A stretch of 64,000 nucleotides of DNA, taken from Sophora flavescens (Eukaryota; Streptophyta; Magnoliopsida; Fabales; Fabaceae). The DNA lies in the NCBI GenBank assembly GCA_030762895.1, contig CM061063.1, forward strand, positions 97,114,210 to 97,178,209, read 5' to 3'. Each line of letters begins with the position of its first letter. Within the stretch, counting starts at the first letter, position 1. Below the pieces are notes generated by a model that saw only the letters and a program-made list of their open reading frames with translations, was not told where the DNA came from and did not search any database. Positions 1 to 11,302 of the stretch are shown here, piece after piece. The translations under genes were made by a program, and so were the position numbers.

Positions 1-948
1 ACAATTCCTCCATCTGAAGACATAGCTCTAGCACTTATGCAAGGAAGTGCTTGTATCATATCTGCCCTTATCTTATATATTTGCAGCTGAGAAAAGAGAT
101 TATAAAACAAAGTTTCTCTAAGGCCATTACCCCTAGGAGCTGCACCAAAGCAAAACCAAGAAATCCAGGTGGACACTCCCCAATGGCAAATCTTGGATTT
201 TAAAATGTCCAGTTTCTACTATGGATCATCAACCACATATTTACCAGAATAAGACCTCAAAGATTATAAACATTTCACCATAGCTTATTACACTCGAAAG
301 ACACAATCAAAACTTAATCACTTCTTGCCTCAAAATTTGTCTGCTAGCAAAACTTCTTCAACACCTTATCCTCGCGACGAATATCAAGTTCAACCTTAAC
401 TGTCACATATATCAACCTTCAACTCAAAGTACACAATTATAGTCTTAGTTTCCTTTGGACTGATTCCACCACTCCAAATTATATCATAGTCATTCATTTC
501 AATCTTAAAGAATACGATTACATTCCTCCATGCAACTACAACCAAAAGGAATCACTTCAGTTTGAATTATCCCAAAATCATAATTCTTAAACTTTTCTAA
601 CAGCTTAGTTTCACTCAAGAACTCCTCTTTACTATTTCCATTCAGCTTAAGGAAAACTACCATATATATTTTTTCGTTAATCCTCGGACTCACGAAGTCA
701 ACATTAACCATAAACGTTGATCACTATTCTAAATTCCTTTAATGATATATTTGTCTCGATCACGATAAGATCCATTGTAATCATCTCACTCAATAATGTT
801 GAACTTAAGGGTCCTCATAGTACCATTCACATCTATACATTAACGAAGCTCCTATCAACTCTGGTTTGTCCTACCATAGAGATGTCAAAAATTAGGTACC
901 ACATTATCTCCCAACTAACCTGCTAAAGATAGGTTATCTCATTACTTA

Positions 949-1174
949 TCCATCCCACTGAGGATGATCAGTTGGACTTAGCCTCAACTTAGTCCTCAAC
1001 ACTTAAAGCAAACTTAACCAACACAAGTTGATAAACTTCCGTTTTTCATCTGAAACAACACTTGAAGATACTCCACGAAGTCTGAACAATCCTCTGATAC
1101 ATTATTCGGTTCACTAACTCTGCATAGTAGATCTTAACTTGTAAGAAGGGTGTAGACTTCACCAGTCGATCCAC
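949..1174 (-). pseudogene. Integrase core fragment (old Ty3)
   Basis: Minus-strand translation starts VDRLVKSTPFLQVK, matching the VDRLTKSAHFLPIN stretch of the young integrases. It then passes through a degraded LHGVPSS...SDRDP-like part to a HPQ-W-DG-like end, with at least two stops and frame changes. The order matches the integrase catalytic core. Identification rests on comparison with the intact copies in this window. Confidence 0.55.
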
Positions 1175-2236
1175 GATCACTTGAATTCAAACAAGACTCA
1201 TGTAGGTCTTCAGAAAACTCATAACAAAGATTCATGGCAATGCCAATCTCTTAACAAGGAAGGTCTCAGTTGTTAAACTATCCCTTTTTTCACTGTACTC
1301 GACTAACTCTGACATCTTGAGGTAGAGATATCCAACTCATGACTGATGAGATAGGACACACATCAACATTTGGAGAATACGTAGAACTAAGATGATCAAT
1401 GACAACAAGTACTTTCGAACCGCAACAAGACATAACCTTAGTGATCGTAAAAGAATTTCTCAAGAAAAGAAAATTTTTCTTGATTTCACTTTCACATAAG
1501 CATAGAAAAGATTTTCATTAATTGAAGGATACAGGAATATCCAGTATGGAAAAAGATCATCCATCAGGTTCGTGGGTGTAAAAATGCATGATCAATACAC
1601 ATTTACAAACATGAATCTAATAAAGTTCATTCTTCCACAAGAATCTTCCAGTGGATTTAAGGAATCAGAGGTGAATAATGTCTAATCCAAAGAGGATTAA
1701 TTCTTATTCTTAGTACAAGGAATTTACAAAATGATGACTTTCACCTCTACCAAAAATAGAAGTGATGAAACTAAGTTTCACCAAGAAACTTCTGCTATCA
1801 CGAAATTATCTGGGTTATAACTCAAGAAATAGTCATAACCACTTCTCTCAACAAAATGTGAAAGTATCCAGACCAATGGATTCCGTTAATTCAATTCACT
1901 CAAATGTCTAATACATCGAGGATCATTTAGAAGTGTGAGTACGACTTCTCACAAACAAAGAAATGTATAACTGGAAATTTATGAATCAGCATAACTAATT
2001 CATAAGTCCTGACAGACTGCAAATTAAAATCAGAAAATATGTCTGACAAATACCAACTTCACTGTTGTGATTATCTAATACAATCATAGGATTTGAGAAA
2101 TAAATGTCAACTGACAAATACAAGAGAATCAAAGGGTACAGTGAAGAGTTCCTTAATCACGAGACACTCACCCAAGATCGAAAATCCACTCGATTCGTCC
2201 TGGTTCCAACCAACATACATGTCTTTCTAGCCAAGC

Positions 2237-2449
2237 TTAGTATGACCACCTTGAATTGAGTACAATCCCGGACAACTTAATCAATCGATCAAACATGCAA
2301 AGAGTTGATCTTTCTTCATAAACTGAATTGATGATGCAAAATCTTAGATAGGTCATCACCCAAATCTGGTAATAACTCGTCTTCAAGTCGATCTTTGAGT
2401 AGACGACAACTCCTCGAAATAGATTTACCAAATCAACTACGCAAGTCAA
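2237..2449 (-). pseudogene. Reverse transcriptase fragment (old Ty3)
   Basis: A 70-codon minus-strand frame contains VVVYSKIDLKTSYYQIWV, which lines up with the VFSKIDLRSGYHQIRV block of the young pol copies in this window. This is the part of the Ty3 reverse transcriptase palm carrying the first catalytic Asp (KIDL). The frame then leaves the family pattern, and the FIDD active site is not readable. A dead fragment. Confidence 0.7.
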
Positions 2450-2988
2450 AGAAATGCTTGTTCAAAATTCGTTCTTTTACTTAGTTGTCAGAAATCCACA
2501 CGGAGACACGAGCCTTCACACAACATTGGGGCTTCACAAGGAAAACACTCGGTTCAGGCCAATGATCTTCCAGTTGAATCGAGTCGTCCAACCCGTTTTA
2601 ACATGGTAGGCAACATCCTACACAAAGCGACAGAGATCTAATCGAATCCAGAAACTAGATCAATCTAAAATCAATGTCTTTTGCTAACCCAAAAACCTAG
2701 AGTATTTCCAGGGAACACTCCCGGAAAAAACCCTATACACAAGCACCTTGTTTCGAATGTCTGACACGATTCGCAAGGATAATCGAATGTCATATTCGAA
2801 CCCAAGTAACATTCAAGATCTAAGGTCTCCCAGGACATAAAACCCATGGAAAACCATCAAGAAAACATATTCTTATGCGTTTTTCACACATTGCTTCAAC
2901 AAGAAACAATTCAAACAAGAACCAACCAGAGATCACACAACAAAAACTTAACAGACCTATTCCCCAAAGATCCCGAAAGACTCGATCA

Positions 2989-3000
2989 GCTCTGATACCA
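2989..3000 (-). promoter_or_regulatory. Primer-binding site, old Ty3 element
   Basis: The minus strand reads TGGTATCAGAGC, which pairs with the 3' end of plant initiator-methionine tRNA. It lies 2 bp inside the LTR edge at 3003 and fixes the orientation of the old element as minus. Confidence 0.8.
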
Positions 3001-3002
3001 TT

Positions 3003-3728
3003 TGTAACACCCCCCTCCCCCTTGGGCATTACTTACGTAACACATGCGGAATTTAAATTAAAGATAATTTGCTGGTGCTTTCGGAAAATAATTTATATAA
3101 ATACATAAGTTTCTGAAATTGGGTATAAAAATTTTGTCACGACTCCAAACCGAAGCCTCGATCGACACACAGACTTACTATCATATCCTGGCAAGCCTAT
3201 TTCATTTAAAAAATATACTTAAATAAAAGCTAGTATTTTTACGAAAATTTCGACAGAGTCTCCTCTGTAATTCGGACATCCCAAGTAAAAGAACACCTGC
3301 TAAAATAATTACATTTTTCATTTCCAGAATTCCAGTAACACCAATTATAATTAGGCAGTATTGTGCTAAGAAAATAGTTATCACAATAAGCTTTACAAGA
3401 CCAAAAAGAAAAGTTAAGTTTTCCTTCAAAAGAACGCTCTCCGAGCTATAAACATTCCGTTTTAAAACAAAGGCTCTCTGAGCCATACTCCTACATATTT
3501 TCAAAAATACTCTAAGTCTCGAACCCTAAGCTGGTCATTCTAAAAGTCATTCCTGAGGAAAACTCACGTGATCGCTCCACAATTAAGTACTTCATCAAAC
3601 CACCAGATCTAAGTCTGAGTGACTTAGGGAGACTCCTCTGCACATCTGTAAAAAAATACCCAGGGTACAATAGCAAACCGGAAGAAACCTGATATGTTTG
3701 TAAGGGTGAGATACCGACAAATGGATAT
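3003..3728 (-). mobile_element. Old Ty3 LTR (LTR-a), first part
   Basis: On the minus strand this LTR ends GGTGTTACA at 3003, next to the primer-binding site. Its sequence around 3690-3728 (GGTATCTCACCCTTAC) matches the young LTR at 7185-7200. It stops at 3728, where the young array begins, and resumes at 43057. The join reads continuously when the array and one copy of GATAT are removed. Confidence 0.85.
3724..3728. repeat. Target-site duplication GATAT (left)
   Basis: GATAT directly precedes the TGTAACAC start of the first LTR and recurs at 43052-43056 directly after the TGTCACA end of the third. It marks the whole three-LTR array as one insertion unit. Confidence 0.88.
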
Positions 3729-4346
3729 TGTAACACTCTGTTTTTCGTATGCTTCTTTATCGGTAAATACATGCTTTAATGTATTTATTTTCGATAAAAT
3801 CCAGAAGATGATTTTATTTAAAATAAAATCATTTTCTTGTGTTGTTTTACCGTATGAAGTCACAGTAAAATTTTCGGTCGAAAATTCAGATAAAATCGAT
3901 CTGGGTTCTCACTGCCGGTACAAGTTTACTGAGCTAGAGACAAAATTTTAATTTGTGAACGAGACGGTTACTGTTTTTATGATGTTTTGTGTGGGTTTGG
4001 TGAATTTTCAAATTTTGTTGTCCAGGAATAAAATATAATATTTTATCCGGACGAAACCTTCAGAAAATACGATCGGATGTGCAACCGGTTACGTATTTAA
4101 GCAGTTAAAGGAACCCTAAAGGATGAAAAAAGGCTTGATGGGAAGCCTCATTAAATGCTTATGACACACTTAAGAAAAGTAAATCCTTACTTCATTCCAA
4201 AATCTTACTTTTCATCTTTCTCTCTCCAATCACATCACATCACCTTAACTCTTTATCCTCTCTACAAGCAACCCACCTTCTTTCTTCTTCTTTCTTCTCT
4301 TCTTTCTTCTTCTCCCTCTCAAAACCGTGCACCCTCCCCTTTCCTC

Positions 4347-4354
4347 TATAAATA
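4347..4354 (+). promoter_or_regulatory. TATA box of LTR 1
   Basis: TATAAATA inside CCTCTATAAATACCAC, preceded by a CT-rich tract typical of plant core promoters. Transcription would be expected to start about 30 bp downstream, near 4380. It is kept in LTR 2 and LTR 3. Confidence 0.75.
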
Positions 4355-4775
4355 CCACTCATCAACTTCACTTCATCACTTTCCTTTTAAAACTCTTAAG
4401 CTTTCATCTTTTTTCTTAACTTCAAGCTTTCAAAGCTCTAGTTTTTCTTCTTCTTTTCACTAAGTGTTCTTCATCAAAGTTGTTCCTCTTGTTTAGGGTA
4501 ATACTCTCATGTATTCTTTTCTATAAAAACTTCATCTTTTTCTAAAGTTTCTTCTTTATGTCATATATGAGCTTTTATCTTCAAAAATCTCTCAAAAATG
4601 GTAGAAAACTCCTTTTGAGTTGAAACCAATTTCTATAGTCTTGTATTTACTTGTAGTTTAACATACTAAAAGGTTGTGTAAAACAAAATTTCCTAACCTC
4701 TACTTTCTAATGAGGCCGAACCATGCATATGGTTTAGATGGATCTTGTTTCAACTTTTACAAGTATGAGGTTGTA

Positions 4776-5470
4776 TTTAAAGATTTGTTTTCCAAAATGA
4801 TCATGGACCAAGGCTCCTTTATGTTAAAGGATGCTATGTCTAAAGTGATTGGAAAGTTTAAAGATTTGTTTTCCAAAATGATCATGGACCAAGGCTCCTT
4901 TATGTTAAAGGATGCTATGTCTAAAGTGATTGGAAAGTTTAAAGATTTTTACTCTAATTTTATGTCATTTACTTTGATGCCATTTATATTACTGCCATTT
5001 ACTTTATGTCATTACATTATGTCATTTACTTTCATGCCATTTATATTTATGTCATTTACTTTATGTCATTTACATTATGTCATTTACTTTATGTCATTTA
5101 CATTATGTCATTTACTTTGTGTCATTTATGTTTATGTCATTTAAGATTAATTTACTTATGCCATTATACTTTAATTACTTATAAGCCTATGTTGTTCTTA
5201 CTTTATGTGCTTATGAGCCTTGTTATTTAAAGTCATATGTTGCATTCGAGATGATCATAGACTTGAGCTCCATAAGTTATTGGATGCTAAAAGGTCTAAG
5301 AGATTGGAAGAATTTAAAGATTTTTATCATAAAAACCCAAGGATGACCGAATCTTAAAGGTTATGGACCTAGGGTGTTTCGTTTTTCATTTATCCAAAGT
5401 GATCATGGTTTTGAGCTCCTTACTATTATTGGATGCTAAACCAAAGAGATTGGAAAGTTTAAATGTTCCT
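4776..5470 (+). repeat. 81-bp repeat family in LTR 1
   Basis: Two nearly perfect direct copies, period 81 bp, occupy 4776-4937 and a third begins at 4938. Two diverged copies follow at about 5249-5325 and 5395-5470; both keep the order GATCAT, GAGCTCC, TTGGATGCTAAA, AGATTGGAA. The same arrangement is present in LTR 2 and LTR 3. Because 81 is a multiple of three, a frame stays open across the near-identical copies. I do not regard that frame as a gene. Confidence 0.8.
4958..5145 (+). repeat. Short tandem repeats, TTTATGTCATTTAC type
   Basis: Roughly a dozen imperfect 12-14 bp units built on ATGTCATTTAC. They match the start of the equivalent tracts in LTR 2 (from about 14045) and LTR 3 (from about 30240), with small differences in unit number. 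Confidence 0.8.
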
Positions 5471-6444
5471 AGCCTATTTTATTGGTCAAGGCCGAATCTC
5501 CATCAAGTGTAACTTGGTGGGATTTTTGTTCAACTTTGTTTAAAGTAACCATGTTTTAAACTCTTAGCACTTGAGGATCATAAATCCCTAAGTTACTTGT
5601 GTTTTGGAAACTTGTAGCCGTAAGTTCTTGGTTGAGTTCTAACCCTTTGAACCTTGTGTCTTGAAACCTAGACTTGCATCCTAACCAACCTTGAAGAACG
5701 TTCGCGAAACTGTTTATTTTCTCGCATTCTCTTACCTTCTTAAGGTAAGAGGGGATTTCCTAAAGATATTCAATAACTGTATGCATGTGTGTATGTGTTT
5801 AATTGGATATTTATATGTTGATTGAGCTTACTTGATTATCTAATGTACTTGAACTGTTATGCTATTATCTGATGTTGAACTGTACTTGTTCTAAATGTTA
5901 TAATGCACATATGTGATGAACTGCTTTCAACTGTGATATTAGCACTGAACTGATAATATATACTGCTGTTGATTGAAAGTTTGCTATGCCAGACTTGTGT
6001 CTGTGCTCAACCGTTATAAGGATTAAAAACCTTAATAAGCTTTGAAGATGAAGGGATTGGTGTTCTTTTCCAAAAGCTCATTAACTTAAAGTACTTGTTT
6101 TAAAAGTTGAAATGGTTTTGGTGAACTGTTGTTATACAAGAGAAAAATCATTTTCTATGTGTCTTCAAGTTAAAACTTTCAAGATTATTTGGCAATATCC
6201 TATTGGGGGAAATATTTCAAAGATAAAAGTATTTCAAAGATGCTTTATAAAGGATTTTCAAAGAAAAGGTTTTTCCTAAATATTTTAGAAACTTTCCGAT
6301 AGCCTGGATAGGTTATCGAGGATTCGGTTTTGAATTTGTTTTTCACTGAACGAAAAATAAGTACTTAAGAAAGAGAATCTAGTACGCGAGACATCGCCTC
6401 TAGTATTCAGTTATGTGCACGTGATCTTGGATCAGTGTTAATTC

Positions 6445-6682
6445 AGGACTATGAGTCCTATTCATGATGTTATGGACTGAGAGTCCAATTCTCGAAATTG
6501 AGGACAGTGCGTTCTGATTTCGTTGTGATGGACTTTAGGTCCTAATCACGTTGTGTTGGACTGATGCTTCTAACCATGTGTGATGAACATTGTTAAAGGT
6601 GAATGTTGTTTTCTACGACCACACCCCTTGACCGCGCCCTCGGTCTTGGGCATTGTGATTAAGTATTCGGACTATGTGTCCT
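6445..6682 (+). repeat. GGAC-N5-GTCC palindrome cluster, LTR 1
   Basis: Four copies of a 4-bp palindromic arm with exactly five bases between the arms: about 6446-6458, 6474-6486, 6530-6542 and 6669-6681. Spacer sequences differ (TATGA, TGAGA, TTTAG, TATGT) while arms and spacing are kept. They lie in the transcribed leader. Function unknown; small RNA hairpins or a DNA-binding site are possibilities. Confidence 0.7.
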
Positions 6683-7255
6683 ATGCTTATGAGTTTTCAA
6701 GTGATGGGGAAATGATGATTAAGTCGTTAGCTTTGAGCTGCGACAGTGAAAAGAATGAACACAAAGAAAACCTTTTAAATGAAATATTTTCTCATGTGCA
6801 TTTCCCCAAGCAGACGTGCTGGTGATATATATCAGATACAAAGATGGTATCTGGGAGTCTGTCCATGTAAACAGAGTTCAGAGGCACATGTGACGTTGCT
6901 CGTCCCGAGACCTTAAATGCATGAGGGTATGGAGGCAACTGCCCGGTGGGCTAGAGATTGACCAACTCTAATTCTTCTCCAGTGGAAAAACGGTGTTGAT
7001 ATCTCATGAGATTAAGTTAGTGCCTGATATTGAAGTGTCATGCATATTTACAAAAGATTGACTATGCGGGTTTGAGACCCTTTGATATAACACTGTTATA
7101 TTGTGTATATGCATGATTTAACTGCTTATGTGATTCTGTGATGTATGTATCATGTATATGGTTGTTGTGGGATATATCTTATGACGGTATCTCACTCTTG
7201 CACAACTGTATGTTTTGTTCTTTTCTTCTTGTATCGGGAATGCACGTGCTCTTAG

Positions 7256-7756
7256 ATGGATCCGGACGTTCCCCTGGCACCGACGAACTCGAGGAGTGAG
7301 GTCTCCGATCACACTGGGGCGGCGGGGAGTTGGACTATACATGAAGGAGCGACGACCGCGACTTATCGGGGACCGATCATGACCATCGAGACAAATGCTG
7401 ACGGAGTACCCATACGGAGGATCCATACCGTCGAGACAAGGACTGTGGCGCTTCCAACTCCATGGTTCTACCTCCATACGCTACAGGTCACCGGACTTCT
7501 TCATGAGCACCTTGACCCAGTTGAACCGCTCGAAGAGGATCCAGTGGAAGAGGATCCCGAAGAGGATCCTAAGGAAGAACCTTTTGAGTTCATAGAGGTC
7601 GAGGACGAGGAGGAGGAGGAGCCAGAGTACCATCCACAGGATCCCGGCAACGACGACATCCCTATCGATGATGGCGGTGACGTTATTGATCCGGCAAGTG
7701 GTACCTCGTCTGAAGGTAGCGTCTGCGGTCACTCCGCATGCAGGAGGCATGGGTAG
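7256..7756 (+). CDS. LTR-encoded acidic ORF, 166 aa (LTR 1)
   Basis: An ATG-started frame of 166 codons lies wholly inside the LTR, in the predicted transcribed leader about 590 bp upstream of the gag start. The protein begins MDPDVPLAPTNSRSE. It has a central stretch rich in Glu-Asp-Pro (about residues 85-130, including EDEEEEEPEYHPQD) and a short Cys/His/Arg-bearing end (GHSACRRHG). No signal peptide, membrane segment or known domain is visible. The same ORF, same length, is open in LTR 2 and LTR 3. Differences between copies are mostly amino-acid changing, so there is no sign of selection since insertion. The older minus-strand LTRs lack it. A real protein is possible but unproven. Confidence 0.45.
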   Translation: MDPDVPLAPTNSRSEVSDHTGAAGSWTIHEGATTATYRGPIMTIETNADGVPIRRIHTVETRTVALPTPWFYLHTLQVTGLLHEHLDPVEPLEEDPVEEDPEEDPKEEPFEFIEVEDEEEEEPEYHPQDPGNDDIPIDDGGDVIDPASGTSSEGSVCGHSACRRHG

Positions 7757-8165
7757 ATCGTTGTTGGTTTTTGGAGTTGCCCCGATAGTCCCTTGACTTT
7801 TAGAGCCATCTTTTGAGCCTTATGCCCGATTCCTTATTCCCAGTGTGATGTCATGTTTTACCTACTTCTTCAGTCTTTGTATCAGTGTATGTTGGCCAGC
7901 TCGATAAGGCCTGTCTTGTAATCAAAAACCTAAGATCCTAAGTGGGACGGCTATATTTATATGTATGATGTTTATTCACATGTTCTGAGTGTTCATCATT
8001 GTTTCTTAACCACCGCTTGCTATTATAAACAAAAAAAAATGAGTACCCTTTTTCAGTAACCTTCTAATAAAGGTTATATTTCCGAAGGCGACCAACATTT
8101 TAAATAGGTTTCTTTTCCGCAAACGGGTGACCATGTGATGCCAGGTTTTAGGGTGTCACATTAGT

Positions 8166-8177
8166 TGGTATCAGAGC
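8166..8177 (+). promoter_or_regulatory. Primer-binding site, Ty3 copy 1
   Basis: TGGTATCAGAGC five bases after the LTR end at 8160. It matches the initiator-methionine tRNA 3' end, the usual primer of this group. Confidence 0.88.
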
Positions 8178-8342
8178 TAGTCGGGTCTTTCGGGAATGTT
8201 TGGGTTTAGGTCTGTTGTGTTGAAGTTGTGTTTTCTCTTACTGGATATTGTTTGAATTACCTCCTTGAGGTAATGTGTGATAAATCGTGGTTCACACCCC
8301 TTTTCTGGCTGATATCTGACTGCTTGTGTGGTATAGGTCGGT

Positions 8343-9345
8343 ATGAACCAGAGAGGTGCTCGTGGACGTGGACGAGGCTACGGAGGAATGGATTTTGCTG
8401 CCCAAGCACTGGCCGACGTGGCTGTGGCCATAGCTCTTCAAACAGCAAATGCTGCTGCCCAGAACCAACAGGAGCAACAGAGGGCAGAACAAGCAGCAGA
8501 GGGAAGGCATCTGGACGCTTTCCGACGTCAGAATCCATCGCAGTTTGATGGGGACGTGGATCCAATTAAGGCTGACATTTGGATTCAGGAGCTAGAGAAG
8601 ATCTTCGATCTGGTACACACTCCAGAGGAATCTAAGGTACCTTATTACGTGTTCCAGCTAGTGGCGTCTTGAGAATCTGGTGGAAGGGCACCAGGCAGTT
8701 GTTGGAGGCTGAGCACCAGGCGATCACCTGGGGAGTATTTCGTGGCAAGTTTCTAGACAAATACTTTCCTCAGAGTGCCAGAAAAGAGAAGGAGCAGGAG
8801 TTCATAAGGCTGAGTCAGCGGGACCTGACAGTTGGGGAGTATGCGGCGAGGTTTGAATCCCTTGCCAAGTATTTCCGTTTCTTTCAAGACAATCCCAGTG
8901 AGGAATGGAAGTGTGAACAGTTTGAAACCGGTTTGCACTTCGAGATTAAAGAATCGGTATTGCCGTTGGAGATCAGGAACTTCCAAGCACTAGTGGAGAA
9001 GTGCCGGAAAATTGAGATGATTCGCAGAGGAAGGGATAACAAGGGAAGCACAGGAGGACCTGTTCGTCCTAAGAGCTAGAATCAAGGCCAAAATTCAAAA
9101 TGGAAGCAGAATCAGAGGAAGCCGTATCACCAGGCGTCTAGCTTAAACCAGAAACAACAAGCTCGTCCCAATGTTTCAGGGACAGGAAGTGGAGGCTAGA
9201 GAAACAACGATCAAGGCCAAGATAGGAGATGTTTCAGGTGTGGGGATCCGAGCCACCTGGCAAATGCTTGTCCAAAGAAGGATAACAAGTGTAACAATTG
9301 TGACCGTGTGGGACACTTGGCAAAGGTGTGTCATGAACCAAAGAG
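8343..9345 (+). pseudogene. gag: Gag, Ty3 copy 1 (broken)
   Basis: Gag packages the element RNA in the cytoplasm. The start MNQRGARGRGRGYGG is Arg-Gly rich, followed by an Ala/Gln-rich stretch and the capsid (LDAFRRQNPSQFDGD, WIQELEKIF). Two CCHC knuckles end it (CFRCGDPSHLANAC and CNNCDRVGHLAKVC), both with all ligands. Breaks: a one-base net loss near 8662, TAG at 9077-9079 (CAG in copy 2) and TAG at 9197-9199 that copy 2 also has. The start was chosen because it is the first ATG followed by family sequence, and copy 2 uses the same one. Confidence 0.85.
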
Positions 9346-11302
9346 AGAGCATCATGTCAACCATGCTAGAATAAACAAGCCAACCGTTAAGGGAAGAGTG
9401 TATACCATGAGTGGTGCTGAGGCATCGAACTCCGATGATCTCGTGCAAGGTAAGTGTGACATTGATGGTAATCTTTTGACTGTACTTTTTGATTCAGGCG
9501 CAACTCATTCTTTTATTTCGATGGATCGTGTGAAAATTATAAACTTGCCTGTTTCTTCCTAGCCATATAATCTGATTGTTTCTACCCCAACTGTTGAACC
9601 TGTGCCTGTTAATTTTGTTTGCTTAAACTGTCCTATCATCATTCAGAATAGACATTTCCTTGTAGACTAGATTTGTTTGCCTTTGGTACAGTTAGATGTA
9701 ATCTTAGGCATGGATTGGTTATCTTCCAACCATATCCTAATAGATTGTGCTCAGAAAACCTTAATCTTTAGGGAGGAGATTTCTGGATTTTTATCTGCTA
9801 GTCAGGTAAGAGCTTCTTTGAAAGAAGGAGCTCGAGGTTACATGTTACTGTTTTCCTTGGACGTCGAGAGCGAGTATGACTTGGATTCCGTACCTGTCGT
9901 TCGAGAGTTTCCGGAGGTTTTCCCTGAGGATGTACCTGGATTGCCACCTGTTCGGGAGATCGAGTTCGCGATTGATCTGACTCCAAGCACCGGACCAATA
10001 TCTATGGCACCATATCGCATGTCGCCATCAGAGTTAGAAACCTTGAAGGACCAACTTGAGGAGCTGATGAGGAAGGAGTTTATACGACCTAGTGTGTCAC
10101 CGTGGGGAGCTCCAGTCCTGCTAGTAAGGAAGAAAGATGGAACTGCTAGACTGTGTGTGGACTTTCGTCAGTTAAACAAAGTCACGATTAAAAACAGATA
10201 TCCTCTTCCAAGGATCGATGATCTTATGGATCAGTTACGTGGCGCGGCTGTGTTTTCAAAGATAGATCTGCGGTCAGGATACCACCAGATACGAGTAAAA
10301 GCAGAAGATGTTCCTAAGACAGCGTTTCGAACACGCTATGGGCATTATGAGTATTTGGTGATGCCGTTTGGAGTGACGAATACACCTGCTATATTCATGG
10401 ACTATATGAATAGGATCTTTCGTCCCTTTTTGGATCAGTTCGTAGTCGTCTTCATTGATGACATTCTGATCTATTCTCCAGACAAGGAGACTCATGCTAA
10501 ACATCTTAGCATTGTTCTTCAGATCTTGTGAGAGAAACAGCTCTATGCGAAACCAGAGAAGTGTGAATTTTGGTTGGATCAAGTTCAATTCTTGGGGCAC
10601 GTAATATCCCGCGAAGGAATCGCTGTGGATCCGACGAAGGTCGAGGCTGTTTTGGAATGGGAAAGGCCAACAACGGCAACGGAAATCCGTAGTTTTGTGG
10701 GTTTGGCTGGCTACTACCGGAGGTTCATTGAAGGATTTTCCAAGATTGTAGGACCTCTCACCCAGTTGACGCATAAGGACCAAACGTTCGTGTGGACAGA
10801 AGCCTGTGAGAAAAGCTTCCAAGAGCTGAAAAGGAGATTGACAACCTCTCCAGTATTGATCCTACCTGATCCCCAGTAATCTTTTGAGGTTTACTGTGAT
10901 GCTTCGCATCAGGGTTTGGGCTGTGTGCTGATGCAAAATCGGAAAGTGGTGGCTTGCGCTTCGAGGCGGTTAAAGATTCATGAGAGGAACTATCCGACGC
11001 ACGATTTAGAACTGGCTGTTGTGGTCTTTGCTTTAAAAATCTGGAGACATTACTTGTATGGAGCTACTTTTAATGTTTTCAGTGACCATAAAAGCTTGGA
11101 GTACCTGTTTAATCAGAAGGAGTTGAATACGCGTCAAAGACGTTGGTTAGAATTCCTGAAGGATTATGACTTTCAACTACAGTATCACCCTGGAAAGGCG
11201 AATGTAGTGGCTGATGCCTTGAGCAGGAAGACAATTCACGCATCAGTGATGATGGTTAAAGAACATGAACTGCTGGAAAAATTCCGAGATCTAAGTTTGT
11301 AA
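9346..11302 (+). pseudogene. pol: Protease-RT-RNase H, Ty3 copy 1 (broken)
   Basis: Pol matures the polyprotein and copies element RNA into DNA in the virus-like particle. Seen in order: aspartic protease LFDSGATHSFIS, reverse transcriptase (SKIDLRSGYHQIRV, then FIDDILIYS), and RNase H starting YCDASHQGLG. Private breaks: TAG 9560-9562, TAG 9668-9670, TGA 10529-10531 and a TAA near 10877. A TAA at 11300-11302 is shared with copy 2. The catalytic motifs themselves are still present, so this copy decayed after losing constraint. Confidence 0.88.

Larger units (their letters stand above)
1..3002 (-). pseudogene. Old Ty3/gypsy internal region, decayed
   Basis: The minus strand reads from a primer-binding site at 2989-3000 leftward into degenerate pol. 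Pieces resembling reverse transcriptase (2237-2449) and integrase (about 949-1174) are visible; no gag or protease is recognisable. Only about 550 bp separate the primer-binding site from reverse transcriptase, so gag and protease are deleted or unreadable. Frames are broken throughout. It belongs with the minus-strand LTR that follows at 3003. The element continues beyond the left edge of the window. Between the named fragments I see only AT-rich decayed sequence. Confidence 0.75.
3729..8160 (+). mobile_element. Young Ty3 LTR 1
   Basis: Begins TGTAACAC and ends GGGTGTCACA, 4432 bp. It has a pyrimidine-rich tract (4275-4320) just before a TATA box (4347-4354), so U3 is only about 0.65 kb and R-U5 about 3.8 kb. 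The transcribed part holds 81-bp repeats, a run of 12-14 bp repeats, GGAC-N5-GTCC palindromes and a 166-codon acidic ORF. It differs from LTRs 2 and 3 at its start (ACTCTG instead of CCCTG). Confidence 0.9.

Noticed and set aside
4155..4463. 102-codon plus frame across the LTR pyrimidine tract
   Set aside because: Translation is low-complexity Ser/Leu/Phe from CT-rich promoter sequence and spans the TATA box; lengths differ among the three LTRs.
4674..5144. 156-codon frame with repeated FKDLFSKMIMDQGSF in the LTR
   Set aside because: Open only because the 81-bp repeat is a multiple of three; it then runs into ATGTCATTTAC simple repeats. No domain.
6580..6825. 81-codon frame present in all three LTRs
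   Set aside because: Too short and too similar among young LTRs to separate from chance; it overlaps the GGAC palindromes. Weaker case than the acidic ORF.
10274..10822. 182-codon minus frame opposite reverse transcriptase (also at 19363-19911)
   Set aside because: Shadow of the conserved pol reading frame on the other strand.
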